Below, piece by piece: positions 27,228 to 35,408 of a stretch of DNA of 64,000 bases; positions within the stretch are counted from its first letter, which is position 1, and every line of letters begins with the position of its first letter. A program made the position numbers and the translations under genes. Location: assembly GCA_000383295.1 (NCBI GenBank), contig KB911068.1:124001-188000 (forward strand), written 5' to 3'. The notes beneath the pieces are model-generated. The model was given only the letters and a program-made list of their open reading frames with translations, was not told the DNA's origin and searched no databases. Origin of the DNA: Faecalispora sporosphaeroides DSM 1294 (GTDB lineage Bacteria; Bacillota; Clostridia; Oscillospirales; Acutalibacteraceae).

Positions 27228-27779
27228 GTGGCAAAAGACGGTACCAACAGGGGCGGTCCCAGACCGGGAACGGGTCCGAAAAGGAAACCGCTCGTGGACA
27301 AAATACAGGACGGCACGGCAAAGGGAACGCTGGTGATGCCGGATGATCTGCCGGAACCTGCGGATATCCAGGGCGAGGATGTTCCTCCCGTCAGGGACTA
27401 TCTCAAAGCAAAGCAGAAAAACGGCAGCGACCTGTGTGCCGAGGAGATTTTCAGAGAGACGTGGCTGTGGCTCAAAGCCCGCGGCTGTGAAATGTTAGTA
27501 AACAACCAGCTTATAGAGCAGTATGCGATGAGCGTGGCGCGGTGGATTCAATGTGAGGAGGCCATATCCGAGTTTGGTTACCTCGCCAAGCATCCCACCA
27601 CGGGGAACGCCATCGCATCGCCTTATGTGTCCATGAGCCGCGACTACAAGAAACAGGTCAATGCGGACTGGTTCCAAATCTATCAAATCGTGCGTGAGAA
27701 CTGCTCCGTGGAATATGACGGCGCAAGCCCACAGGACGATCTGATGGAGCGGCTGCTCCGCGCAAGGAACAGAAAATAA
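27228..27779 (+). CDS. Phage terminase small subunit, P27 family
   Basis: A 183-residue protein. The start GTG 27228 follows CGGAGGTGA. A basic N-terminus (TNRGGPRPGTGPKRKP) and the helical P27-type body (QLIEQYAMSVARWIQCEE) with a late QIVRENCSVEY match the family. It recognises phage DNA for packaging. Unusually, the large subunit is not adjacent: a 7.6-kb block of methylation and amidoligase genes lies between them. Confidence 0.82.
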   Translation: MAKDGTNRGGPRPGTGPKRKPLVDKIQDGTAKGTLVMPDDLPEPADIQGEDVPPVRDYLKAKQKNGSDLCAEEIFRETWLWLKARGCEMLVNNQLIEQYAMSVARWIQCEEAISEFGYLAKHPTTGNAIASPYVSMSRDYKKQVNADWFQIYQIVRENCSVEYDGASPQDDLMERLLRARNRK

Positions 27780-27792
27780 AAGGAATGGAGAT

Positions 27793-28968
27793 ATGGACAT
27801 GAAAACTTATAAGACAGCAGAAAGCGTATGCGCAGGACATCCCGACAAGCTGTGTGACTTCATCGCCGACAGCATCCTGGACACCTGCCTTTACAAAGAC
27901 AAGTCCTCCCGCGTAGCCTGCGAGGTCATGGCGGCGGGAAGGCGTATCATCGTTGCGGGTGAGATCACCTGCTCGAAGCCCGTGGATATCCGTTACATCG
28001 TTCGCAGGGCATTGGAGAAGGTCGGATACAATCCTTACGGCTTTCTCATCTATGTGTTTATCCGAAAGCAGAGCTGCGATATCGCTGGCGGTGTGGATAT
28101 GAGTATCGAAGCAAGGAACGGCGATACCTCCTGCTATGCCAACCTGGGCGCGGGCGATCAGGGTACCGTTTACGGCTATGCCACGAATGAGACGAATGAG
28201 TATATTCCCCTGCCGCTCCTTCTTTCACACAAAATATGTAAAAGACTGGACACGGTAAGGCGCGACAACCTCATCCACGGCATTAAGCCGGACGGCAAGG
28301 CGCAGGTCACGGTGGAGTATGAGGACGGAAAGCCGAAGCGCATAAAGACCATCGTGGTATCCGTTCAGCACGACAAGGATAAGGACCTGGATGTGTTAAA
28401 GAGCGAAATCATCGCCGAGGTGCTGCATCCCGTATTTACCAAGTTCCCGTTTGATGCCGATACAGAAATTCTCGTCAATCCCTCCGGCAGATTTGTGGAG
28501 GGCGGTCCCAAGGCTGACACGGGACTGACGGGCAGGAAACTGATGGTGGATACCTACGGCGGACTCGGCGCTCATGGCGGCGGCGCGTTCTCCGGCAAGG
28601 ACCCCACGAAGGTCGACCGCTCCGGCGCGTACATGGCAAGGTGTATCGCAAAGAACATCGTGTCCGCTGATTTGGCAAAGGAGTGCCAGGTCGCTATCAG
28701 CTACGCCATCGGAAAAGCCGATCCTGTGGCTGTGCAGATCGATACGTTCGGAACGGGAAAGGTCAGCGATGAGGTAATTGCCAAGGCTGTGAACGATGTA
28801 TTCAATATGCGTCCGGCGGCGATCATCAACGAGTTCTGCCTGCGGAACTGCTCCTTTGCGGACTACTCCGCATATGGGCATTTCGGAAATGGCTATCCCA
28901 CCTGGGAACATACCGACAAATACAGAGAATTGAGGGAGGCGGTGAAGCGTTATGAAGACAACGAGTGA
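27793..28968 (+). CDS. metK: S-adenosylmethionine synthetase
   Basis: A 391-residue methionine adenosyltransferase: SVCAGHPDKLCD near residue 11, GAGDQGTVYGYA near 118, and GGLGAHGGGAFSGKD near 255 are the substrate and metal-binding signatures. It makes S-adenosylmethionine from methionine and ATP. It is phage-encoded, between small terminase and two DNA methyltransferases, so it likely feeds genome methylation during lytic growth. The sequence differs from typical housekeeping MetK in many positions. ATG 27793 or 27799 could be used. No SAM riboswitch precedes it. Confidence 0.93.
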   Translation: MDMKTYKTAESVCAGHPDKLCDFIADSILDTCLYKDKSSRVACEVMAAGRRIIVAGEITCSKPVDIRYIVRRALEKVGYNPYGFLIYVFIRKQSCDIAGGVDMSIEARNGDTSCYANLGAGDQGTVYGYATNETNEYIPLPLLLSHKICKRLDTVRRDNLIHGIKPDGKAQVTVEYEDGKPKRIKTIVVSVQHDKDKDLDVLKSEIIAEVLHPVFTKFPFDADTEILVNPSGRFVEGGPKADTGLTGRKLMVDTYGGLGAHGGGAFSGKDPTKVDRSGAYMARCIAKNIVSADLAKECQVAISYAIGKADPVAVQIDTFGTGKVSDEVIAKAVNDVFNMRPAAIINEFCLRNCSFADYSAYGHFGNGYPTWEHTDKYRELREAVKRYEDNE

Positions 28969-30190
28969 AATGCAACTCGTTCCGATTGGAAAACTCGTAC
29001 CGTATGTGAATAACGCGCGTACCCACTCCCCGGAACAGATAAACAAGCTGCGATCCTCCCTCCGGGAATTCGGCTTCATCAATCCCGTCATCATCGACCG
29101 TGACTTTGGCGTTATCGCCGGCCACGGTCGTATTCTTGCGGCGAAAGAGGAAGGCATAACGGAAGTACCGTGTGTCTTTGCCGACCATCTGACGGAAGCG
29201 CAGAAGAAAGCGTATATCATCGCCGACAACCGAATGGCGATGGATGCCGGATGGGACGAGGAACTTCTGCGCGTGGAGATCGAAGCTCTGCAGGCGGAGG
29301 CGTTCGACCTGTCCCTCACGGGCTTTGACGAAAAGGAACTGTCCGACCTGTTCAAGAGAGACGGGGATGTGCAGGAGGACGATTTTGATGTGGATGCGGA
29401 ACTGGAAAAGCCCACATTCTCCAAGAGCGGCGATGTATGGACGCTCGGAAGGCACAGGCTTGTATGCGGCGATTCCACGAAAGCGGAAACCTTCGACACG
29501 CTCATGCAGGGACGGAAGGCAAACCTTGTGGTGACCGATCCTCCGTATAACGTGAACTACGAAGGGACTGCCGGGAAGATCAAGAACGACAACCTTGCGG
29601 ATGAGAAGTTTTATCAGTTCCTCTTCGATGCATTTTCCAATATCGAAAAGGTCATGGCGGACGATGCGTCCATTTATGTGTTCCATGCGGATACCGAGGG
29701 GCTGAACTTCAGAAAGGCGTTCGCAGATGCGGGATTCTATCTTTCCGGCTGCTGCATCTGGAAGAAGCCGAGCCTGGTGCTTGGGAGAAGCCCGTACCAA
29801 TGGCAGCATGAGCCTTGTCTGTACGGATGGAAGAAAAGCGGCAAGCACCAATGGTACGCCGACCGCAAGCAGACCACGATATGGGAATTTGAAAAGACCA
29901 AGAAGAACACGGATCATCCGACCATGAAGCCCATACCGCTCCTGGCGTACCCGATACAGAATTCTTCTATGAGCAACACGCTCGTCCTCGATCCGTTCGG
30001 CGGCAGCGGCTCCACGCTGATCGCCTGTGAGCAGACTGACAGGGACTGCTACACCATAGAACTGGACGAGAAATACTGCGATGTCATCGTGAAGCGGTAC
30101 ATCGAGCAGGCCGGCTCTGCGGACGGCGTTTCCGTGGAGAGGGACGGCAAGACATACACCTTCGCAGATCTGGAGGTGTCCGATGAATAA
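28952..30190 (+). CDS. ParB-domain DNA N-methyltransferase
   Basis: A 412-residue protein. Residues 8-110 are a ParB/Srx-like domain (LVPYVNNARTHSPEQI, GVIAGHGRILAA). From about 150 lies a beta-class amino-methyltransferase: motif IV TDPPYNV (~193) ahead of motif I LDPFGGSGSTL (~345). It would methylate N6-adenine or N4-cytosine. This fusion is common in phages. The gene overlaps metK by 17 bases and the next methyltransferase by eight, forming one translational unit. Confidence 0.9.
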   Translation: MKTTSEMQLVPIGKLVPYVNNARTHSPEQINKLRSSLREFGFINPVIIDRDFGVIAGHGRILAAKEEGITEVPCVFADHLTEAQKKAYIIADNRMAMDAGWDEELLRVEIEALQAEAFDLSLTGFDEKELSDLFKRDGDVQEDDFDVDAELEKPTFSKSGDVWTLGRHRLVCGDSTKAETFDTLMQGRKANLVVTDPPYNVNYEGTAGKIKNDNLADEKFYQFLFDAFSNIEKVMADDASIYVFHADTEGLNFRKAFADAGFYLSGCCIWKKPSLVLGRSPYQWQHEPCLYGWKKSGKHQWYADRKQTTIWEFEKTKKNTDHPTMKPIPLLAYPIQNSSMSNTLVLDPFGGSGSTLIACEQTDRDCYTIELDEKYCDVIVKRYIEQAGSADGVSVERDGKTYTFADLEVSDE

Positions 30191-31994
30191 ACTGACGCTC
30201 GGCAGCCTGTTTGACGGCTCCGGCGGTTTTCCTTTGGGCGGCTTGATTTCCGGCATTGCTCCCGTGTGGGCATCGGAGATCGAGCCGTTTCCTATTCGGG
30301 TGACCACCAAACGGCTGCCTTTTATGAAACATTACGGCGATGTTTCCAGGATGGACGGCGGGAGCATCGAGCCTGTGGATATCATCACTTTCGGTTCGCC
30401 TTGCCAGGACATGAGCATCGCGGGCAAGCGCGAAGGGCTGGACGGCAACCGCTCCGGCCTTTTTTATGAAGCCGTCCGAATCATCAAGGAAATGAGGTGC
30501 GCCACCAATGGCAAATATCCAAGATACATCGTGTGGGAGAACGTCCCCGGAGCATTCTCCTCAAACAAAGGAGAGGACTTCCAATGCGTCCTCGAAAGCG
30601 TCTGCCGCATCGCAGACGAAACCGTATCTGTCCCTTCGCCTAAGAAGTGGCAGAGCGCGGGAAGCATCGTGGGAGACGGTTACTCCGTTGCCTGGAGAGT
30701 GCTTGACGCTCAGTATTGGGGAGTTCCCCAGAGAAGAAAGCGCATCTACCTTGTCGCAGATTTTGCAGGCGGGAGTGCCGGAAAAATACTATTTGAGTCA
30801 GAAGGCGTGTCTGGGTATTCTGCGGAGGGCTTCCGCGCGTGGCAAGGAGCTGCCGCTGATGCTGGCGAGGGCTTTGGAGAGACAGGCACTTTCTGCCTGA
30901 ACGACCAGGGCGGGCAGCGGATGGACTTGACCGAGGATGTGACGAACACGCTCCGTGCGGAAAGCCATCATCCTCCGCTTGTATTTGAGAACCACTCGCA
31001 GGATTCCAGGTACACGGGACCGCTCGATGTGGCGCAGACCGTCCTTTCCACCTTCGGCACGGGCGGCAATAACCAGCCCTTCGTGGTGGAGACGCCGAAA
31101 ACGCTGAAGATTCGTTCCGGCTGCGAGGGCGGCGGCAAGGGACCGCTCATCCAGGACGATAAGTCCGCAACGCTCGGATGCAACAACGATCAGACGCTTT
31201 TCGTGCCGTCCGTGTTCGGCATCTGCTCCAAGGACAGCAACGCCATGAAGTCCTCCAATCCCCACAGCGGGATATACAAAGCGGAGACTTCACGGACGCT
31301 GGATGCGAACGGCGGCAATCCGTCCTGCAACCAGGGCGGCATGGCTGTCGTGGCTCTTGAGGGCAACGGCGCAAGGCCGTCCCATAAGGGCAGCGGATAC
31401 TCCGAGGACAACGTCAGCTTTACGCTGAACGCAACGGAGCAGCACAGCGTGGCTTACGGCATCGACAGAGCTACCTATAACATGGGGCAGAATGCGCAGT
31501 TCGGGATCGCGGTCGAGGAAGAAGTCGAGCCTACGATGGTGGCGAAGGGACCGGGTGCGGTGGCGCATCCCGTCTATACCACGAGCAAGAATTCCTATCA
31601 TACGGAAGCCGAGGAGGATGTGGCGAACACGCTGGTCGCTACGGACTACAAGGATCCGCCGACCATATCGGAAGAACCGTATTATATCGTCCGTAGGCTC
31701 ACGCCAACCGAGTGCGCAAGGCTGCAGGGCTTCCCGGACTGGTGGTGCGATGATCTCGGCACGGTAAAGCCGTCCGATGAGGAACTGTACTATTGGTACA
31801 AGGTGTTCGAGACCTGGCGGATGGCAACCGCTCCCGGCAGCAAGCCCAAGACATCGAAGCAGATAAAAAAGTGGCTTGCCGATCCGTATTCCGATTCTGC
31901 GGAGTATAAGATGTGGGGCAACGGCGTGGCTCTGCCGTGCGTGGTTTTCGTGCTTTCGGGCATTGTGTATTACTCACAGTTTGAAGGCGAATGA
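30183..31994 (+). CDS. Phage DNA (cytosine-5) methyltransferase with repeated recognition region
   Basis: A 603-residue m5C methyltransferase: motif I GSLFDGSGGFPLGG (~8-20), IV FGSPCQDMS (~70-78), VI ENV (~119), VIII PQRRKRIYLV (~180), X WGNGVALPC near 578. Between VIII and X the recognition region is 350 residues long and holds seven degenerate repeats around Thr-Leu/Met-x-Ala (NTLRAESHHPPLV, RTLDANGG, FTLNATEQ, PTMVAKGP, NTLVATDYKDPP and two weaker). Phage enzymes with long recognition regions can have several targets. It probably shields phage DNA from restriction. Confidence 0.9.
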   Translation: MNKLTLGSLFDGSGGFPLGGLISGIAPVWASEIEPFPIRVTTKRLPFMKHYGDVSRMDGGSIEPVDIITFGSPCQDMSIAGKREGLDGNRSGLFYEAVRIIKEMRCATNGKYPRYIVWENVPGAFSSNKGEDFQCVLESVCRIADETVSVPSPKKWQSAGSIVGDGYSVAWRVLDAQYWGVPQRRKRIYLVADFAGGSAGKILFESEGVSGYSAEGFRAWQGAAADAGEGFGETGTFCLNDQGGQRMDLTEDVTNTLRAESHHPPLVFENHSQDSRYTGPLDVAQTVLSTFGTGGNNQPFVVETPKTLKIRSGCEGGGKGPLIQDDKSATLGCNNDQTLFVPSVFGICSKDSNAMKSSNPHSGIYKAETSRTLDANGGNPSCNQGGMAVVALEGNGARPSHKGSGYSEDNVSFTLNATEQHSVAYGIDRATYNMGQNAQFGIAVEEEVEPTMVAKGPGAVAHPVYTTSKNSYHTEAEEDVANTLVATDYKDPPTISEEPYYIVRRLTPTECARLQGFPDWWCDDLGTVKPSDEELYYWYKVFETWRMATAPGSKPKTSKQIKKWLADPYSDSAEYKMWGNGVALPCVVFVLSGIVYYSQFEGE

Positions 31995-32032
31995 TCCGGC
32001 GGTAATTCTACAGAGAAAAATCCGATATTCGC

Positions 32033-32063
32033 TTGCTATTTCGGGGCTTTAGAGTGATGTATA
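32033..32063 (+). promoter_or_regulatory. Phage promoter-like motif, site 1
   Basis: TTGCTA (32033-32038), 12 nt, AGAGTGA, then TGTATA (32058-32063). It is one of four sites sharing TTG, exactly 15 nt, AGAGTGATRTATR. It precedes the next start by 48 bases. Confidence 0.65.
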
Positions 32064-32110
32064 TACACGCCGGAAGGCACAGAAAACAAGCGAAAACGGA
32101 GGTAAACACA

Positions 32111-32827
32111 ATGCAAGTAAAGTACAACGTAACAGGCGCAAGGCGCAAGGAACTGGTAAAGGTCATCGCCGACACCACGGGAGCAAAGGCAGAATACAAA
32201 TTCATGCCGACCTGCAACTACGAGATCGACTACTTCACGGTCACCAAGGACGGGACGCTCCTCTTCGATGACCGCGCCGACAGCGAGGAGGTCGAGCAGG
32301 TGCTTGAAGCCATCGCCGCCGCAGGCTTTGAATGTGAGCCGCAGGACGGCGCGGATTCTGAGGTCCAGGAAGTATCCGAGACTGAGGAAAATGCGGCACA
32401 GGAGGCCATAGACGGGCTTACGGTGGCGGTTCCGAGGGACAGCCTTTCGGATGCAGCCATTGAGAACCTGCAGAGGATCGTGAATTCCAAAGCGGCGCTT
32501 ATGAAAAAGGCGCTCGGCGCGGACAGCCTTCCTATTGAGGTGACGGACGAGAAGGTATCCTTCCCCTGGTTCACGCAGATGGACGGTGATTCCGCAAAAG
32601 CCTATATGCACCTTGTCTCCGCACTCTGCGAGATGGCAAGGAACGCCAAGCGGGTGACCGCCACGGAAAAGGAAGTAGACAACGAGAAGTATGCATTCCG
32701 CTGCTTCCTCCTGCGGCTGGGCTTCATCGGCGCGGAGTACAAGGTCGAGCGAAAAATCCTGCTGAAGAACCTCACAGGCTCATCGGCTTTCAAAAACGGA
32801 GGTGCCGAGCATGAGATTTCCGAATAA
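32111..32827 (+). CDS. Unknown protein sharing a C-terminal module with the amidoligase
   Basis: A 238-residue protein of a family often labelled 'virulence-related' in clostridial phages without known function. The N-terminus (MQVKYNVTGARRKELVKVIA, YEIDYFTVTKDGTLLFDD) is a small alpha/beta domain; an acidic linker follows. Residues 165-238 match the last 71 residues of the amidoligase encoded at 33187-34137: NxKYAxRxxLLRLGFIGxEY/F, NLxGxxAF. The shared module suggests the two proteins meet a common partner. ATG 32111 follows GGAGG. Confidence 0.7.
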   Translation: MQVKYNVTGARRKELVKVIADTTGAKAEYKFMPTCNYEIDYFTVTKDGTLLFDDRADSEEVEQVLEAIAAAGFECEPQDGADSEVQEVSETEENAAQEAIDGLTVAVPRDSLSDAAIENLQRIVNSKAALMKKALGADSLPIEVTDEKVSFPWFTQMDGDSAKAYMHLVSALCEMARNAKRVTATEKEVDNEKYAFRCFLLRLGFIGAEYKVERKILLKNLTGSSAFKNGGAEHEISE

Positions 32828-33035
32828 GGAAACGGTCGACCGCATCCGTATGGAGTACCCTGCAGGCACACGAGTAGAGCTTGTGCAGATGGACGATGCG
32901 CAGGCTCCGCCTGCCGGAACGAAAGGAACCGTTCTCGGCGTGGACGATACCGGCTCACTCCTCATGCGGTGGGACACAGGCAGCGGTCTGAACGTGGTTT
33001 ATGGCAAGGATATCGTCCGAAAAATCACGGGCTGA
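32811..33035 (+). CDS. DUF4314 family protein
   Basis: A 74-residue protein with the DUF4314 pattern: VDRIRMEYPAGTRVELVQMD, APPAGTKGTVLGVDD, and LLMRWDTGSGLNVVYG. It looks like a small SH3-like barrel. Function unknown; it regularly occurs near amidoligase genes in phages and plasmids of Firmicutes. The start 32811 follows GGAGG and overlaps the preceding gene. Confidence 0.8.
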   Translation: MRFPNKETVDRIRMEYPAGTRVELVQMDDAQAPPAGTKGTVLGVDDTGSLLMRWDTGSGLNVVYGKDIVRKITG

Positions 33036-33096
33036 TCTACACAATTCAAGCCGAAATATAAGGCTGATATTCGTGTACATTATGGCGAGAATTAAC

Positions 33097-33127
33097 TTGA
33101 TATAAGTGTGCTTCAGAGTGATATATA
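33097..33127 (+). promoter_or_regulatory. Phage promoter-like motif, site 2
   Basis: TTGATA (33097-33102), 12 nt, AGAGTGA, TATATA (33122-33127); same spacing as site 1. It precedes the amidoligase start by 60 bases. Confidence 0.7.
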
Positions 33128-33186
33128 GACACACCGAAGGGAACGAACCCCGCGGAAAACAAAGGATTTTCAAGGAGGCACACACC

Positions 33187-34137
33187 ATGAACGCAAGGAC
33201 AGAGAGACAGATTACCGAGATGAAGAACCAGACCATCGGGGTCGAGGTCGAGATGAACAGCATCAAGAGGAGCAAGGCTGCGAAGATTGCCGCCGACTTC
33301 TTCGGAACAGGCAGGTACGAGAACACGGCAAGCCGCAACGGGTACTACACCTGGTCGGCTTGGGACGGCGAAGGACGCGAGTGGAAATTCCAGAGGGACG
33401 TTTCCATCAGCGGACCGGACGATGAAAAATGTGAACTGGTCACGCCGATTCTTACCTACAGCGATATTGAAACCTTGCAGGAACTTTGCAGACAGCTTCG
33501 CCACGCAGGAGCAAAGAGCGATGCAGGCCGGGGATGCGGAGTCCACATCCACATCGGAGCGAACGGCCACACGCCGCAGACGCTCCGCAACCTCGCCAAC
33601 ATCATGGCAAGCCATGAGAGCCTGATCGCCGAGGCTTTGAAGCTCGACCGATACCGCATGGACAGATACTGCCGCACGGTGGACCCGAACTTCCTTAAGA
33701 AGGTCAATGCACGGAAGCCAAAGACGATGGCGGCGCTTGCAGACATTTGGTACGGCTCACAGAACGCCGACTACGGCAGAAGCCAACACTACAACGACAG
33801 CCGCTACCATATGCTTAACTACCATGCTACCTTCACGAAGGGCACCATCGAGTTCAGGCTTTTCCAGTTCGATGAGCCGACAGCGGAGCGCAAGGGCGGC
33901 ATCCATGCAGGGCAGTTGAAAAGCTACATTCAGCTTTGCCTCGCACTCAGCCAGATGGCAAAGGACGTGAGAACGGCAAGCCCGAAACCGCAGCAGAACG
34001 AGAATCCGAAATACGCCATGAGGACTTGGCTCCTCCGCCTCGGATTCATTGGAGAGGAATTCGCAACGGCGAGGGACTTCCTTACCCGCAACCTTTCCGG
34101 GGATACGGCATTCAGACACGGCAGAGCCGCCGCTTGA
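33187..34137 (+). CDS. Amidoligase family enzyme
   Basis: A 316-residue glutamine-synthetase-fold amidoligase (Amidoligase_2 type): TIGVEVEMN near residue 20, WKFQRDVSIS, ELVTPILTY, GVHIHIG near 120, and GTIEFRLFQF near 220 provide the ATP, metal and substrate residues. Family members are predicted to join carboxyl and amine groups to make peptide-like tags or metabolites. The adjacent cyclotransferase fits predicted phage pathways of this kind. Residues 246-316 repeat the C-terminal module of the protein at 32111. GGAGG precedes ATG 33187. Confidence 0.88.
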   Translation: MNARTERQITEMKNQTIGVEVEMNSIKRSKAAKIAADFFGTGRYENTASRNGYYTWSAWDGEGREWKFQRDVSISGPDDEKCELVTPILTYSDIETLQELCRQLRHAGAKSDAGRGCGVHIHIGANGHTPQTLRNLANIMASHESLIAEALKLDRYRMDRYCRTVDPNFLKKVNARKPKTMAALADIWYGSQNADYGRSQHYNDSRYHMLNYHATFTKGTIEFRLFQFDEPTAERKGGIHAGQLKSYIQLCLALSQMAKDVRTASPKPQQNENPKYAMRTWLLRLGFIGEEFATARDFLTRNLSGDTAFRHGRAAA

Positions 34138-34225
34138 AGGACGCAGCCCAGAGGCACATCTTAACCCGCCACGGCGGGCTTAAGGTGGTAGAAGGACATT
34201 TCCTTCGGAAAGGACGGTAAAGACT

Positions 34226-34699
34226 ATGGCAAAGAGATACTACATCGCTTACGGCAGCAACCTCAATGTTCCGCAGATGCGGATGCGTTGTCCACGCGCC
34301 ACAATCCTCGGAACGGCGAACCTCACGGGCTGGGAGCTGCTTTTTAAAGGAAGCAAGACAGGCTCCTACCTCACGATTGAGGAATGCGAAAGCGGCACGG
34401 TTCCCGTAGTGATCTGGGAAGTCACGGATTCGGATGAGGCGGCTCTTGACCGCTACGAGGGATTCCCCACCTTCTACTACAAAAAGGACATCAAGCTGAA
34501 GTACAAGGGCATCCGCACGGGAAAGCGCAGGTCGGTGACGGCATTCGCATACATCATGCATGAGGACAGGCCGATTGGAGTACCGAGCAATTTCTATATG
34601 AGGACTTGCCTTGAGGGGTACGATACCTTTTATTTTGACAAGAACATTCTGCTCGATGCTTATGATAAATGCAGGGAGGTATGCGGCTATGAAGGATAA
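34226..34699 (+). CDS. Gamma-glutamylcyclotransferase (AIG2-like)
   Basis: A 157-residue protein with the AIG2/GGCT fold: YYIAYGSNLN at residues 5-14, the loop that binds the gamma-glutamyl group, then WEVTDSDEAALDRYEGFP with the catalytic Glu, and FYYKKDIKL. Such enzymes release 5-oxoproline from gamma-glutamyl amines. Beside an amidoligase it may reverse or trim the isopeptide product. It overlaps the next small gene by eleven bases. Confidence 0.9.
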   Translation: MAKRYYIAYGSNLNVPQMRMRCPRATILGTANLTGWELLFKGSKTGSYLTIEECESGTVPVVIWEVTDSDEAALDRYEGFPTFYYKKDIKLKYKGIRTGKRRSVTAFAYIMHEDRPIGVPSNFYMRTCLEGYDTFYFDKNILLDAYDKCREVCGYEG

Positions 34700-34889
34700 C
34701 GTGATAAGGATGGCGGTCTGCCCGCTGTGCGGAAAGACCTACCACGGTGTTCCGGCTCTATCGAGGACGGACAACAAAACGCTCATCTGCCCGGACTGCG
34801 GAACGAGGCAGGCACTCCAGTCCATCGGCGTGGATGCCGAGGAGCAGGAGAAAATCATCGAGACGATCCACCGTCACACACAGGAGTAA
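34689..34889 (+). CDS. Small zinc-ribbon protein
   Basis: A 66-residue protein with two Cys pairs (CPLCGKTYHG and CPDCGTRQA), a rubredoxin-like zinc ribbon, and a C-terminal helix. It may bind nucleic acid or a partner in the amidoligase cluster. ATG 34689 follows GGGAGG. Confidence 0.75.
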   Translation: MKDNVIRMAVCPLCGKTYHGVPALSRTDNKTLICPDCGTRQALQSIGVDAEEQEKIIETIHRHTQE

Positions 34890-34941
34890 AATACACAATT
34901 CCTGCAGCGGATATCTGGTACATATATTTCTCGAAAATGAC

Positions 34942-34972
34942 TTGATAATAATGTGGTTCAGAGTGATATATG
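34942..34972 (+). promoter_or_regulatory. Phage promoter-like motif, site 3
   Basis: TTGATA (34942-34947), 12 nt, AGAGTGA, TATATG (34967-34972). It precedes the next start by 43 bases. Confidence 0.7.
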
Positions 34973-35014
34973 TACATACCGAAAGGGAAAACAAAGCAAA
35001 CGGAGGACACGAAA

Positions 35015-35290
35015 ATGACGATCAACGATGCAATGAGAAAATACAGACTGCCGAATCCCACCACGCCGGAGGATTTGGAATGCCGATGGAGCAAGCTGCT
35101 GACCTTCGGAGACAAGGTGGTCATCGCGGGATACTACTACAACGGGCAGAACAAGCCCTGCTACTTCGGCGCAACCTACGAGTTCCTTGACGATGACCAT
35201 ACCTGCGAAGGGACGATTGGACTGAGGGCGGCAAGCGAGGTCGAGTTCGAAGATGACGGCCACGCGATCGCCTGGGCAATGCAGCAGTAA
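35015..35290 (+). CDS. Small phage protein of unknown function
   Basis: A 91-residue acidic protein (LPNPTTPEDLECRWSKLLTFGDKV, CYFGATYEFLDDDHTCEG). No family recognised. The start 35015 follows CGGAGG. It is preceded by the third promoter-like motif and followed by a hairpin (GGGACGAGCC/GGCTCTGTCTC around 35316-35340) before large terminase. Confidence 0.6.
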   Translation: MTINDAMRKYRLPNPTTPEDLECRWSKLLTFGDKVVIAGYYYNGQNKPCYFGATYEFLDDDHTCEGTIGLRAASEVEFEDDGHAIAWAMQQ

Positions 35291-35408
35291 AACACAGCGA
35301 AAAGAATAACCAAAGGGACGAGCCGAAAGGCTCTGTCTCTCGTACAGATACATTTTGGAAGGTCGCAGAGATGCGGCTATTTTTTATGCCATTTGGGAGG
35401 TGGTGAGA

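Noticed and set aside
27106-27792. SAM riboswitch before the phage metK
   Set aside because: The space before metK is only 13 bases and the region upstream is coding or lacks the conserved kink-turn and pseudoknot pattern.
28396-30310. Long leftward frames opposite metK and the methyltransferase
   Set aside because: Shadows of the + strand genes with no recognisable protein features.
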